Shown one piece after another: positions 9,388 to 18,793 of a DNA stretch of 64,000 nt. The notes under the pieces are model-generated. The model ran no database searches. It saw only the letters and a program-made list of their open reading frames with translations, and was not told the DNA's origin. Each line of letters begins with the position of its first letter. Position 1 is the first letter of the stretch. Origin of the DNA: Halomonas alkalisoli (lineage in GTDB: Bacteria; Pseudomonadota; Gammaproteobacteria; Pseudomonadales; Halomonadaceae); the NCBI RefSeq assembly GCF_021412585.1, contig NZ_JAKCMI010000009.1, positions 1 through 64,000 of the forward strand, given 5' to 3'. A program made the translations under genes and the position numbers.

Positions 9388-9896
9388 GTCTTGTCACTCC
9401 TTCCCATATTTCCATAAATAATGCTTATAGCTTTCAAAAGCTCAGCAGATATTTGCAAAGCTAACATGAAGAAACCTAGGCACCAAATGCTGAACAGCGG
9501 CCAAACGACAGGACTCCAGGCCGAACGGCCGGAGGACTCCTTGGTCTGGAAGGCAGTGTATGCATAATTCGACAACTCCCAAACAAGCCATACGAGTATC
9601 GGAAGCAGTAACAAATAGCCAAGCACTTGGATAATCGCATTCGTCCGAGCGCTCAGCGCACCACTAATGATATCGACGCTGACATGCTGGCGAACCCGGA
9701 GTGCCTCGGCCATCCCAAGCATGAAGATGGCACCCATCACCATATAGCTGACCTCATATGCCCAGGCAGTTGGGGAGCCAAAAGCATGCCGGCTGACAAC
9801 CTCTATGATAAGAGCGCCAATCAATGGTAATACCAAGATGGCAGCCAAGGCTCCTGAAAACCTTGTCATCCATTCGATTTTGCTTACCCAAAACAT
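9384..9896 (-). CDS. dctQ: TRAP transporter small permease (DctQ)
   Basis: 170 residues with four predicted transmembrane helices, including LAAILVLPLIGALIIEVVSR near the N-terminus. The DctQ block YEVSYMVMGAIFMLGMAEAL and RVRQHVSVDI follow. It forms the membrane complex with DctM. The start at 9896 is supported by AGGA 8 nt upstream, and the 3' end overlaps dctM by 4 bp. Confidence 0.92.
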   Translation of the reverse strand: MFWVSKIEWMTRFSGALAAILVLPLIGALIIEVVSRHAFGSPTAWAYEVSYMVMGAIFMLGMAEALRVRQHVSVDIISGALSARTNAIIQVLGYLLLLPILVWLVWELSNYAYTAFQTKESSGRSAWSPVVWPLFSIWCLGFFMLALQISAELLKAISIIYGNMGRSDKT

Positions 9897-10032
9897 ATGT
9901 GGTTCCTGCTAACGTTTGTACTGGGGGTGTTTGAAGGGCCAAGCTTCCCCATATCGGCTATGTGGATGCTGCTGGTCATTGTGTTGGATAGAGCGGTAGC
10001 AGCCGCCCTATCCTCTCCCTAGTTTTTGGGTA

Positions 10033-11106
10033 TCAACGACTCCCTCCAAGAGTTTCGCCAATTGACAGACGGTATTCTGGCCATACACTTATTGAATTCT
10101 TGAACTGTCGCTGTGAATCGAGAATACGCTTGAACCACTCATTTTCTGCAGCTTTTTCATCCTCCCATTTTTCTGTTTCTTCAGCTACAGCCGCTAGGAA
10201 CTCATCGCTCAGTTGAACGATCTCATTGGGGCCATCGAGAAGTTCTTGATAGGCCTCAAGATCTGCAAAGGAACTGTTCAGCCAGCTTTCAAATACCGTG
10301 AGCTTCCCAGCTAATCTCAGCATATCCTGATCGAGTTCGGACAACGCATCCCAAGCTCGTTGATTGACTTCGCACTCAAGCACTCCGCCTGACTGGTGTA
10401 TGCCAGGCACAATGACATATTGCGCCACGTCCTGAAGGCCCGTCGGTCGATTAATCTCCGGGCTTCCCCACTCCGCCGCATCGATGACGCCACGCTCCAA
10501 CGAACTATACACTTCACCGCCGGGCATAACCACGGTGTTAGCGCCCAACCGGGATGCAACTTCAGCCCATGAACCAGAGGTCCGTAAGCGCAGGCCCTGA
10601 AAGTCCTCCAGTGTTTCTACCTTTTTATTGGAGTGGAGGAATATTTCCGTTCCGAGGATTGCACAGGGGAAGGCTACGACATCAAACTCCTCAAGACGAT
10701 ACTCCTCATAAAGCTCAGCCGCACCCCCCTTGTACATCCAAAGCATGTATTCCTCCGGCGTCATACCTGCAGAGTGACCCGCCAGCAATGCCGTAGTGGG
10801 ATCACGGCCGTAATCGTAGCCAACGTAGTTATGGCCGATCTGTGCGGCGCCGGATCTAACAGTGTCGGTGACGCGCAGGGCACTACCAAGAGTCCCACTC
10901 GGATAGGCTGTGATATTCACTCGGCCATCCGTCAACTGAGTGACTCGTTCAATAAACCCTTGGGCATCTCGCTCAAGCCACGGTCCTCCACTCCAAGGCG
11001 TGGCCATCCGCCATTCGGCCTGATCGGCTTGCGCCAAGCCGCCAGACAGCAGCAGAGAACCGGTCACGATAGCTGCAGTTCGCGCATATCGGTTTTTTAG
11101 AGCCAT
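10033..11106 (-). CDS. dctP: TRAP transporter substrate-binding protein (DctP/TakP-like)
   Basis: 357 residues with a Sec signal peptide (about 1-27, ending GLAQADQA). The mature protein shows FIERVTQLTDGRVNITAYPSG, LEDFQGLRLRTSG with the conserved carboxylate-binding arginine, and VIDAAEWGSPEIN, a block shared with TakP-type binders of keto acids and similar organic acids. It captures the substrate in the periplasm and hands it to DctQM. It is separated from dctQ by 136 bp, usual for the highly expressed binding protein of a TRAP operon. Start supported by AGAGGT upstream. It differs from the Tat-type binding protein at 61.7 kb. Confidence 0.93.
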   Translation of the reverse strand: MALKNRYARTAAIVTGSLLLSGGLAQADQAEWRMATPWSGGPWLERDAQGFIERVTQLTDGRVNITAYPSGTLGSALRVTDTVRSGAAQIGHNYVGYDYGRDPTTALLAGHSAGMTPEEYMLWMYKGGAAELYEEYRLEEFDVVAFPCAILGTEIFLHSNKKVETLEDFQGLRLRTSGSWAEVASRLGANTVVMPGGEVYSSLERGVIDAAEWGSPEINRPTGLQDVAQYVIVPGIHQSGGVLECEVNQRAWDALSELDQDMLRLAGKLTVFESWLNSSFADLEAYQELLDGPNEIVQLSDEFLAAVAEETEKWEDEKAAENEWFKRILDSQRQFKNSISVWPEYRLSIGETLGGSR

Positions 11107-11310
11107 GGTTGTTACCTCTAATTATTGTTACAGGTTGCTGGCATGTTGTGGTCGATGACGGAACGCATGAACTGTTATGCTCTATCATCAACCGGGCGGG
11201 GCAAGTAGCAGTCTTACCCGTGTTTCTTTCAGCCAAAGCATTCAGGGCTCGGTAAAGTGCATCCATCACGTAAAGCAGAATAAACACTGATGCTAGCTGT
11301 ATGTTAGTAC

Positions 11311-12906
11311 CTAACCCCTTGTGTCAGGACTGGGCTGTCTACGCCCATCGATTAGTCGGTTGAGATTGAGTGGGTTCCCATCCCTGATCGCTTCGGGTAG
11401 TAACGCGTCCGGCAGGTCCTGGTAGCACACCGGACGGAGGAAGCGGTGAATCGCGGCACTCCCAACTGAGGTCGTGCGACTATCGGAAGTGGCCGGGAAG
11501 GGTCCGCCATGAACCATGGCGTGGCATACCTCGACCCCGGTGGGAAAGCCATTAACCAGGATGCGTCCAGCCTTGCGCTCAAGAATGGGCAACAGGGCCC
11601 GGGCAGACGCAAGATCGCCATCGTCCAACTGCAGGGTAGCGGTCAGTTGGCCCTCGAGGGCTTCGGCGATGCTATGCACTTCCGCCATATCGGCGCACTC
11701 CACTACCAGCGCAGTGGCGCCAAAGACCTCTGCTTGCAGAGTCTCATCGGCGAGAAAATCGCTACCGGCCGCCACATAGAGGCCAGCCTGTCCTTGGTGA
11801 GAACTTTCACCGGCCCGGCCCCGAGCCAATTCACGAACCTTGCCACTTGTAGCAAGATTGTTGACGCTCTCTTTATAGGCTTGGTGGATGCCCGGCGTGA
11901 GCATGGTCTGGGCAGTGGTGTCATGCAATGCCTCCTTGGTGGCGTCAAGGAAAGCATCCAGTGCCGTGCCCTTGACCGCAATGACCAGCCCGGGGTTGGT
12001 ACAAAACTGGCCGGCGCCCATGGTAAGAGAGCCCACGAAGCCTTTAGCGATATTGGTGCATCGGGCCTCCAGAGCCTCGGACAGGAGAAATACCGGATTG
12101 ATGCTGCTCATCTCGGCATACATCGGAATTGGCTGAGGGCGTGCCTGGGCAATCTTCATCAGCGCTGTTCCACCGGAACGTGAGCCGGTAAAGCCCACCG
12201 CTTGAATTCGTGGATCAGCGACCAGTGCCGCCCCCACTTCACGACCGGAACCGAACAACAGGGAGAACACCCCTTCCGGCAGCCGGCACTTGGCGACTGC
12301 AGCTTGAATGGCGCGGCCCACCAGTTCCGAGGTACCCGGGTGAGCAGAGTGCGCCTTGACTACCACGGGGCAGCCTGCAGCCAAGGCCGAGGCCGTATCT
12401 CCGCCGGCCACCGAGAAAGCCAATGGGAAGTTGCTGGCACCGAAGACGGCAACCGGGCCCAGTGCGATATGCCGTTGGCGAAGGTCACTGCGAGGCATGG
12501 GCGTACGCTCCACCTGGGCGGGATCAATACACACGCCCATCCATTCGCCACTGCGTACCACCTGGGCAAACAGCCGCAGTTGGCCACAAGTGCGACCGCG
12601 CTCTCCTTCCAAGCGTGCCAAGGGCAGACCGGTCTCGAGCATGCAGCGTTGAATAAGCTCATCGCCGAGAGCTTCGATCTCGCTGGCAATGGTTTCGAGA
12701 AAGCTCGCACGCACCTCGAGAGCTGTCTCTCGATAGGTATCAAAGGCCGCCCAGGCTAGCTCGCTGGCCTGCTCTACCTCATCAGTACCGCCGCCCGCAT
12801 AGCCTGGCTCCAGAGTCTCACCGGTAGCGGGATTTATGGCATTAATAACGGCCTTGCTGCCTGTGACAGGGCTCTTTCCGATGAGTAACTGACCGGTCAA
12901 CCTCAT
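11311..12906 (-). CDS. Aldehyde dehydrogenase, alpha-ketoglutarate semialdehyde DH-like
   Basis: 531 residues from ATG at 12906, chosen over an upstream TTG because GGAG sits 6 nt before it. ALDH features: [15 protein letters not shown], the cofactor glycine motif GFTGSRSGG, the Glu region [13 protein letters not shown] and the catalytic cysteine in [12 protein letters not shown]. The QFCTNPG form and PATGETLEP start place it in the group of alpha-ketoglutarate semialdehyde (2,5-dioxovalerate) dehydrogenases, which oxidise short omega-semialdehyde acids with NAD(P)+. It lies between the TRAP genes and the CoA-transferase/alcohol dehydrogenase/acyl-CoA dehydrogenase genes, so it probably converts a semialdehyde made by the neighbouring alcohol dehydrogenase to a dicarboxylic acid. 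Confidence 0.85.
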   Translation of the reverse strand: MRLTGQLLIGKSPVTGSKAVINAINPATGETLEPGYAGGGTDEVEQASELAWAAFDTYRETALEVRASFLETIASEIEALGDELIQRCMLETGLPLARLEGERGRTCGQLRLFAQVVRSGEWMGVCIDPAQVERTPMPRSDLRQRHIALGPVAVFGASNFPLAFSVAGGDTASALAAGCPVVVKAHSAHPGTSELVGRAIQAAVAKCRLPEGVFSLLFGSGREVGAALVADPRIQAVGFTGSRSGGTALMKIAQARPQPIPMYAEMSSINPVFLLSEALEARCTNIAKGFVGSLTMGAGQFCTNPGLVIAVKGTALDAFLDATKEALHDTTAQTMLTPGIHQAYKESVNNLATSGKVRELARGRAGESSHQGQAGLYVAAGSDFLADETLQAEVFGATALVVECADMAEVHSIAEALEGQLTATLQLDDGDLASARALLPILERKAGRILVNGFPTGVEVCHAMVHGGPFPATSDSRTTSVGSAAIHRFLRPVCYQDLPDALLPEAIRDGNPLNLNRLIDGRRQPSPDTRG

Positions 12907-12984
12907 ACACTTCTCCAAATATTATTTTCGGGATATCGCCTAAACCTCTTGTCTCACGCGAACGAGTGTCTCCGGACTTTTTGC

Positions 12985-14130
12985 TTATCCCTTGAGAGCT
13001 GGCGGCCATACCAGTCCGCTCACTTGATGGCCGGAGGGGACCGCTTTGTCGATCTGTTCACTGGATAGTCCCAAGGCAGAGAGAATTTCAACTGAATGGT
13101 CGACCGGCTCGCTAACTCTTGCTGTTACGGTAGATCGCGAGTAACGGGGGAGAGCAGGCACTGGATAACCTGAGCTTTCAGGGTGTCGGGCCTGGATATG
13201 GGAATTAGAAAAAACTTCATCCGGCCTCAGAGCCGGGCTGACACAGGCATTTTTTCCTGCAAAGTGCTCCACCCAAGCATCCCGCGACAGCCGTGCAAAC
13301 TCCTGCTCGAACCTTGCTGTCATACCGGCCCAAGTAGCGCGGTTCATATGGTCCGGCGCTGGCTCTTCGAAGCCGAGCCCCTGCCACAGGTTCTTGAAGA
13401 AGGCGGTTTCGAGTGCTCCGACTACTAGCTGCTTGCCATCTGCGCAGGTATAGCACCGATAGAAGGGGGCCTCGCCCGTCAGTAGCCCCTTGCCTCGCGA
13501 CGGCAGCACCGGCTTACCCCAGTCAGAGTAGTGCATCGCCATCAAGGAAATGCAGCCATCGACCATGCTTACATCGATATGCTGGCCGAGAGCGGAGCGT
13601 TCTCGCTCCAAGAGTGCACCCAGGATCGCATAGGCTGCGTAGAGTCCACCGCCGGCAAAATCAGCCACCAAGTTGAGCGGTATCGCTGGAGAGTCAGTGG
13701 CCGGCCCTATAGCACCCAATGCCCCGGAATAGCCGAGATAGTTGATATCGTGACCGGCTTCCTGGGCCATGGGGCCACTTTGTCCATAGCCGGTCAGTGA
13801 GCAGTAGATCAGTCGCGGATTGACACTTCGTAGGACTTCATAACCGATACCGAGTCGCTCTGTGACACCGGGCCGAAAGCCCTCCATCACGACGTCTGCA
13901 CTCCTTGCCAAGCGTTTAAAAGCATCCACACCAGCATCGGTTTTCATATCCAAGTTTAAAAATTTTTTGCCGCGACAAAAAGATTCTATTGGTAGGCCGG
14001 ATCGACCACCGCCAACGACAATGACTTCTGCTCCTAGGTCGGCGAGCAGCATGGAGCCGTAGGGGCCAGGAGCAAGTCGAGTCAGGTCCAGGATACGGAC
14101 ACCTTCAAGGATCGTATTTTGGTGCTTCAT
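12985..14130 (-). CDS. Class III (CaiB/BaiF-type) CoA-transferase
   Basis: 381 residues. It opens with LEGVRILDLTRLAPGPYGSM and LLADLGAEVIVV, then FCRGKKFLNLDMKTDAG, MEGFRPGVTERLGIGYE and the Asp128-containing GHDINYLGYSG, with the RCYTCADGKQLVVGALE block later. The start resembles alpha-methylacyl-CoA racemase members, which share this fold, so racemase activity is an alternative to CoA transfer. It sits between the aldehyde and alcohol dehydrogenase genes in a same-strand series and should activate or epimerise the acid they produce. GAGGCGACAGATAC precedes the ATG. Confidence 0.88.
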   Translation of the reverse strand: MKHQNTILEGVRILDLTRLAPGPYGSMLLADLGAEVIVVGGGRSGLPIESFCRGKKFLNLDMKTDAGVDAFKRLARSADVVMEGFRPGVTERLGIGYEVLRSVNPRLIYCSLTGYGQSGPMAQEAGHDINYLGYSGALGAIGPATDSPAIPLNLVADFAGGGLYAAYAILGALLERERSALGQHIDVSMVDGCISLMAMHYSDWGKPVLPSRGKGLLTGEAPFYRCYTCADGKQLVVGALETAFFKNLWQGLGFEEPAPDHMNRATWAGMTARFEQEFARLSRDAWVEHFAGKNACVSPALRPDEVFSNSHIQARHPESSGYPVPALPRYSRSTVTARVSEPVDHSVEILSALGLSSEQIDKAVPSGHQVSGLVWPPALKG

Positions 14131-14160
14131 GTATCTGTCGCCTCAGTTTCCCGGAACATA

Positions 14161-15294
14161 TTAATCCAGAGCTTCCTTAAGCAACTTCAGGAAATCCTGT
14201 GCCGTTGCCGGTCGCGGGTTGGTGGCAGTGGAGTGATCCTCGTACGACCACTGAGCCACTTCCTCCAGGACGTCCTCGGTTACTCCCATCTCGCGCAAGT
14301 TCCTCGGCATTCCCAACGCCGTATTGAGTCGCTCGAACTCGGCCGCGAGGTCGGCCTCGAGGGCTAGCCCCATCGCCTCTTTGATCCGGCCATATTTGTT
14401 ACCGCAATGATCTTGGTTGAAGCGCAGTACAGGGGGCAAAAGAACGGCATTCAGGGTGCCATGATGGAGCTTTAGTTCCTTAAGTCCACCGAGTGCATGT
14501 GACATTGAATGAACGCCGCCCAGTCCCTTCTGAAATGCCAGCGCCCCTTCCAGGGCTGCCATCATCATTTCGCAGCGCGATTCCATATCGGATCCATCAC
14601 GCACGGCCCTAGGGAGGTGTATAGCGGCACGACGTAATCCATCTAGGGCGATTGCCTCGGCGGGAGGATTGATGCGGGGACTCAGGAAGGTCTCGATGCA
14701 ATGTGCGATAGCGTCCATGCCGGTCGCTGCCGTCAGGCCCGTCGGCAACGAGCGGGTCAGCTCAGGGTCACAAATTGCCAGGGATGGCACAAGGTTGGGA
14801 GACAAAAAGCCCAGCTTACGCTTGTCCTTCATGGTGATCAGTGAGGCACGTCCCACTTCGCTACCAGTACCCGCTGTCGTAGGAACGGCCACCAACGGAA
14901 CAGTTTTGCTGATCTTGCCAACCCCCCCCTCGATGGCAGCATACTGCCGCAGTGGTGGCTCATGTGTGACCAACAACGCAACAGCCTTGGCGAGATCTAT
15001 GCTCGAGCCACCGCCGACGGCGACAATACCATCACAACCGGCCTTCTTAAAAAGCACAAGGGCTTCTTCGACTGCCACTTCGGTGGGATTCGCCGGCGTC
15101 TTGTCGAATACTATGACTTCGTTGGTCAACCCTGCCGTTATCTTGACATGTTCGAGCAGCCCAGTTTCGACCAAACCGGCATCGGTAATCAGCATGGGAG
15201 ACTTCACATCGAGAGCCTTGAGCTCATCCGGCAATAGCGAAATGGCACCTTGGCCAAACTTGATATTGGTTAAATAGTTAATAGGGGAAATCAT
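14161..15294 (-). CDS. Iron-containing (group III) alcohol dehydrogenase
   Basis: 377 residues. The NAD-binding GGGSSIDLAK lies near 98-107, PTTAGTGSEV near 140, and metal ligands are seen in GMDAIAHCIE (Asp, His), GGVHSMSHALGG and LHHGTLNAVLLP. All four expected ligands are present, so it should be active. Members oxidise primary alcohols or hydroxy acids such as 4-hydroxybutyrate to aldehydes, usually in the cytoplasm with NAD+. The neighbouring aldehyde dehydrogenase would take the product further. It is 9 bp from the acyl-CoA dehydrogenase and 30 bp from the CoA-transferase, so all three are probably cotranscribed. Confidence 0.92.
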   Translation of the reverse strand: MISPINYLTNIKFGQGAISLLPDELKALDVKSPMLITDAGLVETGLLEHVKITAGLTNEVIVFDKTPANPTEVAVEEALVLFKKAGCDGIVAVGGGSSIDLAKAVALLVTHEPPLRQYAAIEGGVGKISKTVPLVAVPTTAGTGSEVGRASLITMKDKRKLGFLSPNLVPSLAICDPELTRSLPTGLTAATGMDAIAHCIETFLSPRINPPAEAIALDGLRRAAIHLPRAVRDGSDMESRCEMMMAALEGALAFQKGLGGVHSMSHALGGLKELKLHHGTLNAVLLPPVLRFNQDHCGNKYGRIKEAMGLALEADLAAEFERLNTALGMPRNLREMGVTEDVLEEVAQWSYEDHSTATNPRPATAQDFLKLLKEALD

Positions 15295-15303
15295 AGGTTG
15301 CTC

Positions 15304-16428
15304 TCAATTTGAAAGGAAGGATTTAGCGATGATTAGCTTCTGAATCTCGCTTGTGCCCTCGTATATCTGTGTGATTTTTGCATCACGCATCATACGCTCA
15401 ACCGGGAAGTCAGTCAGATAACCGGCACCGCCGTGAAGTTGAACTGCCTCTGTTGTAACTTCCATCGCGACGTTACTGCAAAGCAGTTTGGCCATAGAAG
15501 CAAGCACTCGTGCATCCGGTTGCTTGTTGTTAGAGGCTTCACATGCGTGGTAGAGCAGCTGGCGTGCTGCTTCGATCTTGGTTGCCAAGTCACCAATCGT
15601 GCCTTTCGTCATTTGAAAGCGGGCGACGGGCTGTCCGAAAACTTGGCGCTCTTTAACATACTCGATAGCAGCATCCAAAGCGCCTTGGGCAATACCTAGC
15701 GCCTGAGCAGCGATCATTGGTCGGGCGATAGCGAGCGATTCCGTCATATAATGATTACCTTTGCCAGAATCACCGATGCAGCGGTATTCAGGGATCCGAC
15801 AGTCGTCTAGCATCACATCGGCGGTTGGGCTACCCCGCACGCCCATCTTCGATTCCAGCTTGCCGAAGGAGAGCCCCGGGTCCGACTTGTGAACTGCGAA
15901 GATGCCAAACTCCTCTTCGCTGGTGCGAGCAAGCACCGTGTACCACTCGGAACGGTTCGCGTTGGTGATGTAGCGTTTTTGACCATTGAGGACCCAGTCA
16001 TTCCCCTGGTGCTCCGCTTTTGTCTTTCCACCCCAGACATCGGACCCACCGTGGATTTCGGTCAAGCAGATTGAGGCTACAGTATCCCCATCGAGCGCGG
16101 GCTTGATGATTTCGTCGATCAGCTGGTCTGAACCATACCGCGCAATAGGTCCAAGGCCGGCCCAAATCACCATCAGCGTTAGTGATGAGGTAGCACAAAC
16201 TCTTGCAACCTCTTCTAGGGAAATCGCTTGAGCTAAAAGATCCCCTCCGTGACCACCGATGCTTTCCGGGAAGGGAAGTGCGACCAGTTGCAGTTCCTTG
16301 AAGGCTTCGAGTGCCTCCTCTGGGAACCGCATCTCCTTGTCTACGGCACTCGCATGCGGCTGGATCTTGCTGATGGCCAGGCGGCGTACGGCGCTGCGGA
16401 ATTCCTCGTACTCATGCTTTTCTAGCAT
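15304..16428 (-). CDS. Acyl-CoA dehydrogenase
   Basis: 374 residues from ATG at 16428, chosen over an upstream ATG because GGGAGGT lies 5 nt before it and MLEKHEYEEFRSAVRRLA is a typical N-terminus. Family signatures: ICLTEIHGGSDVWG, LNGQKRYITNA, RQVFGQPVARFQMTKG, and MMRDAKITQIYEGTSEIQ with the catalytic Glu near residue 355. It is of the short/branched-chain type, uses FAD and passes electrons to ETF. It heads the minus-strand series that continues through the alcohol dehydrogenase, CoA-transferase and aldehyde dehydrogenase to the TRAP genes. No enoyl-CoA hydratase or thiolase is nearby, so later steps must be encoded elsewhere. Confidence 0.93.
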   Translation of the reverse strand: MLEKHEYEEFRSAVRRLAISKIQPHASAVDKEMRFPEEALEAFKELQLVALPFPESIGGHGGDLLAQAISLEEVARVCATSSLTLMVIWAGLGPIARYGSDQLIDEIIKPALDGDTVASICLTEIHGGSDVWGGKTKAEHQGNDWVLNGQKRYITNANRSEWYTVLARTSEEEFGIFAVHKSDPGLSFGKLESKMGVRGSPTADVMLDDCRIPEYRCIGDSGKGNHYMTESLAIARPMIAAQALGIAQGALDAAIEYVKERQVFGQPVARFQMTKGTIGDLATKIEAARQLLYHACEASNNKQPDARVLASMAKLLCSNVAMEVTTEAVQLHGGAGYLTDFPVERMMRDAKITQIYEGTSEIQKLIIAKSFLSN

Positions 16429-16493
16429 CGGGACCTCCCTATTCGGTGGTGGCTTTGTGTTCTCATAATGCTGGCAGTACATCACATACTACC

Positions 16494-16511
16494 CGTGTAG
16501 TCAACATTATT
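16494..16511. promoter_or_regulatory. Partial match to the ACATACT operator upstream of the acyl-CoA dehydrogenase
   Basis: ACATACT, 8-bp spacer, AGT: the left arm and inner right arm match the perfect repeat at 2967-2988 with the same spacing. It also contains the overlapping symmetry ACTAC-N4-GTAGT. It lies 66 bp before the chosen start, a plausible promoter position. Confidence 0.35.
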
Positions 16512-16825
16512 AACCGTGGACCTAAACCAGGGGAAGACCACATGGAAAAAGGGATTGTTATTCAATTAAATCAATAGCTTAATTCCCGCCACGCCTCCGG
16601 ACGAAGAAGGCACCTTATTCATTTCTTCTTGTCTGGATCGAAAGCATTCATTGACCCCACCGCGATGGTCGGGACGGAGTCCGTAGCCATCTGGAGAGGA
16701 GAATATGTAGCAGCTAACCGAGCGGCCTTGACCGACGGGAGTATCCGACCGGTGAACACACCTTCCGCTGAAGCCTCAAGCCGGTGGTATTAGGTGCCTA
16801 TCTATTAATAAGTGGGCACCTATTC
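16512..16825. other. Intergenic stretch left of the IS66 relic
   Basis: About 310 bp without a supported gene. It is AT-rich at first and then GC-richer, with only an 11-codon ORF at about 16540. It presumably holds the promoter of the acyl-CoA dehydrogenase series and the eroded left end of the IS66 relic, but no clean terminal repeat is seen. Confidence 0.35.
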
Positions 16826-17146
16826 ATGACACCCCCAAGCTCCGAGCGTGAGATTCGCCGCCGTCGTCGCTACGCCCCGCCGTTCAAGGCCAAGATCGTC
16901 GCCGCCTGCCTGCAGGGAGATACCTCGATTGCCCAGGTCGCGCTGCAGCACAGGCTCAACACTAACCTCGTCCAGACCTGGATCCGCAAGGCCAAGCGCC
17001 AGAGCCAGTTGCCGGCCGTGCCCGACTTCGTGCCCCTTCCAGTGCCACCATCCGCGGGTGAATTTCCAGTGCCGAGCACCATCCCCGGGGAGATCCGCAT
17101 CGAGCTGCCCTCGGCTGGGGCACGATCACTGTGCATTGGCCTGTAA
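16826..17146 (+). CDS. IS66-family TnpA (accessory transposition protein), probably part of a dead element
   Basis: 106 residues from ATG 16826: REIRRRRRYAPPFKAKIVAAC, then SIAQVALQHRLNTNLVQTWIRKAK, the helix-turn-helix of IS66 TnpA. The frame is intact, but the following tnpB and tnpC reading frames are broken, so the protein has no working partner. It may simply be the least decayed part of the relic. Confidence 0.8.
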   Translation: MTPPSSEREIRRRRRYAPPFKAKIVAACLQGDTSIAQVALQHRLNTNLVQTWIRKAKRQSQLPAVPDFVPLPVPPSAGEFPVPSTIPGEIRIELPSAGARSLCIGL

Positions 17147-17160
17147 CCGAGGTGGCCCAG

Positions 17161-17507
17161 TGCGCGCAATGGTTGAAGGGGCTGCTGAGATTATCCGCGT
17201 CGACGAGATCTGGCTGGCGACCGAGCCGCTGGATATGCGCGCAGGCTCGGGTGGTGAAAGTGTTCGGCGCGGCTCGCCCGCACAGCGCTTACCTATTAAC
17301 CAACCGGCGCGGCAATTGCATGAAGGTGCTGGTTCATGATGGCCTGGGCGTTTGGCTGTGCGCCCGGCGCCTGAACTAGGGCAAGTTCCACTGGGCCGGC
17401 CACTGGCACGGCGATCGCATCGAACTCTGTCCCGAGCAGGTCACGCCACTGGTGCAAGGCCTGCCCTGGAAGCGCCTCGGCTCTGGTGGTGTGATCTCGG
17501 TGGTCTA
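17161..17507 (+). pseudogene. IS66 TnpB relic
   Basis: One frame gives IIRVDEIWLATEPLDMRAG; another continues ARVVKVFGAARPHSAYLLTNRRGN and MKVLVHDGLGVWLCARRLN, then a TAG in place of Gln before GKFHWAGHWHGDRIEL and LVQGLPWKRLGSGG. A small deletion and a nonsense codon therefore disrupt tnpB. Confidence 0.82.
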
Positions 17508-18369
17508 AGGCCTCCGCCATGAACCGCACAGAAACAGCGGCCAGGCTATTCGCTGATGCGCTAATCCCACTGCCCTCGGGAGGCTGGCATACTCTTCGGA
17601 TAAACATAACGCCCGATCTGTCTCCACTCTCTCCGATCAGCTCCGCCACCTGGCGGCAACGCTGATATCGCAGGCTGAGCAGCAAGGGAGGCGCTGCACC
17701 AGAACCACAAGACGCTTCGGCACAGCGACCAGGTCAATCAGAAGCTGCCCCATGAACTGGCACTGCTCAGGCGGTACACGTTCGGCCAGCGCAGCGAACA
17801 CCACAGCGTCATGCAGAACAGTCTGCTGGACGAGGGGGTCGATGCCGACATCGCCGCCATCGAGCCTGAGCTGGAGGCATTGACGCCCGCCGCACCGCCG
17901 CCGGCAAAGAAGAAGCCCAAGCGTAAACCCTTGCCCCCGGTCTGCCGCGCGTCGAAATCCTGCACGACCCTGAAAGCGAACACTGTCCCTATGGCTGCCA
18001 GCTGCGGCGAATCGGCCAGGAAGTCAGCGAAAATCTGGACTACACGCCGGGCGTATTCACCGTCGAACGGCATATTCGCGGTAAGTGGGTCTGCGATGAT
18101 TGCGAGACGCTGACCCAGGCGCCGCTCGATGCGCTACGCGATCTGCTGCTCAGCGAGCCAGTGCTGCATGCCGATGCAACCCCGGTGCCGATGCTGGTCC
18201 CGGGCAAGAAGAAGACCCACTGGGTCTACCTCTAGCCCGATGCCACCACACCCTACGCCGGCTTGAGGGCGGTGATCTACGAAATCACCGAAGGGCGCGG
18301 CGGCAGCATGCCCGTGACTTCCTCGGGGAGTTGAGGGGCAGGCTTCATGTGGGAGATGGAGCGAAAGCG

Positions 18370-18793
18370 TGTTCAGCGACAATCAGGATTAGAGTCACGC
18401 GACAATCAAGATGAGAAAGCCGAGACCTGTGTCGTCGAGGTCGTGAGAGCGTAGCCCGCACGGACTCGACGACACAAAAACGGCAAGGTCCTCCCAGGGA
18501 AGCCCGCCGGGTGATCGCGGCCAACCCGGCATAGAGTGGTCTTCTCTCCATAGAGGACCACCCCGTGCCGGGACGACACATCACCGATCACCAAGTGAGG
18601 CTTTACATGAATTTCGCCGTAGTAATAGTCCCGCCGCCGCCGCTGCCAAGGCGGCTTTCAGCACCGCTTCCGCCTACCGCCTCGAGAAGGACCACCGGCT
18701 GTCGTCACAGATGGTGTTAACTTCGAAGGAGCCGCGAAACCCCGGTTCTCATCCTGATTGTCGCTGGCTTCTCATCCAGATTGACGCGCTACA
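18370..18793. mobile_element. 424-bp internally deleted IS21-family element with 7-bp target duplication
   Basis: The left end starts TGTTCAGCGACAATCAGGAT, with a second repeat GCGACAATCAAGATGAGAA 23 bp inward (18399). The right end is the inverse: TTCTCATCCTGATTGTCGC (18746) and TTCTCATCCAGATTGACGC (18769), ending ACA at 18793. Multiple spaced terminal repeats with TGT/ACA tips are typical of IS21 elements. GAAAGCG occurs directly before (18363-18369) and after (18794-18800) the element, a perfect target duplication. Inside are only the first 50 or so codons of istA (GRHITDHQVRLYM, then KAAFSTASAYRLEKD) with one frameshift. istB is gone. Confidence 0.88.
18564..18715 (+). pseudogene. istA N-terminal fragment inside the IS21 relic
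   Basis: From GTG 18564 the frame reads VPGRHITDHQVRLYMNF; after a one-base deletion near 18612 it continues RRSNSPAAAAAKAAFSTASA and YRLEKDHRLSSQ. This is the start of an IS21 IstA transposase. The rest, including the catalytic domain, is deleted. Confidence 0.8.

Noticed and set aside
16784..16825. Earlier GTG start for the IS66 TnpA
   Set aside because: The family N-terminus begins at about ATG 16826; the extension adds unrelated hydrophobic residues.
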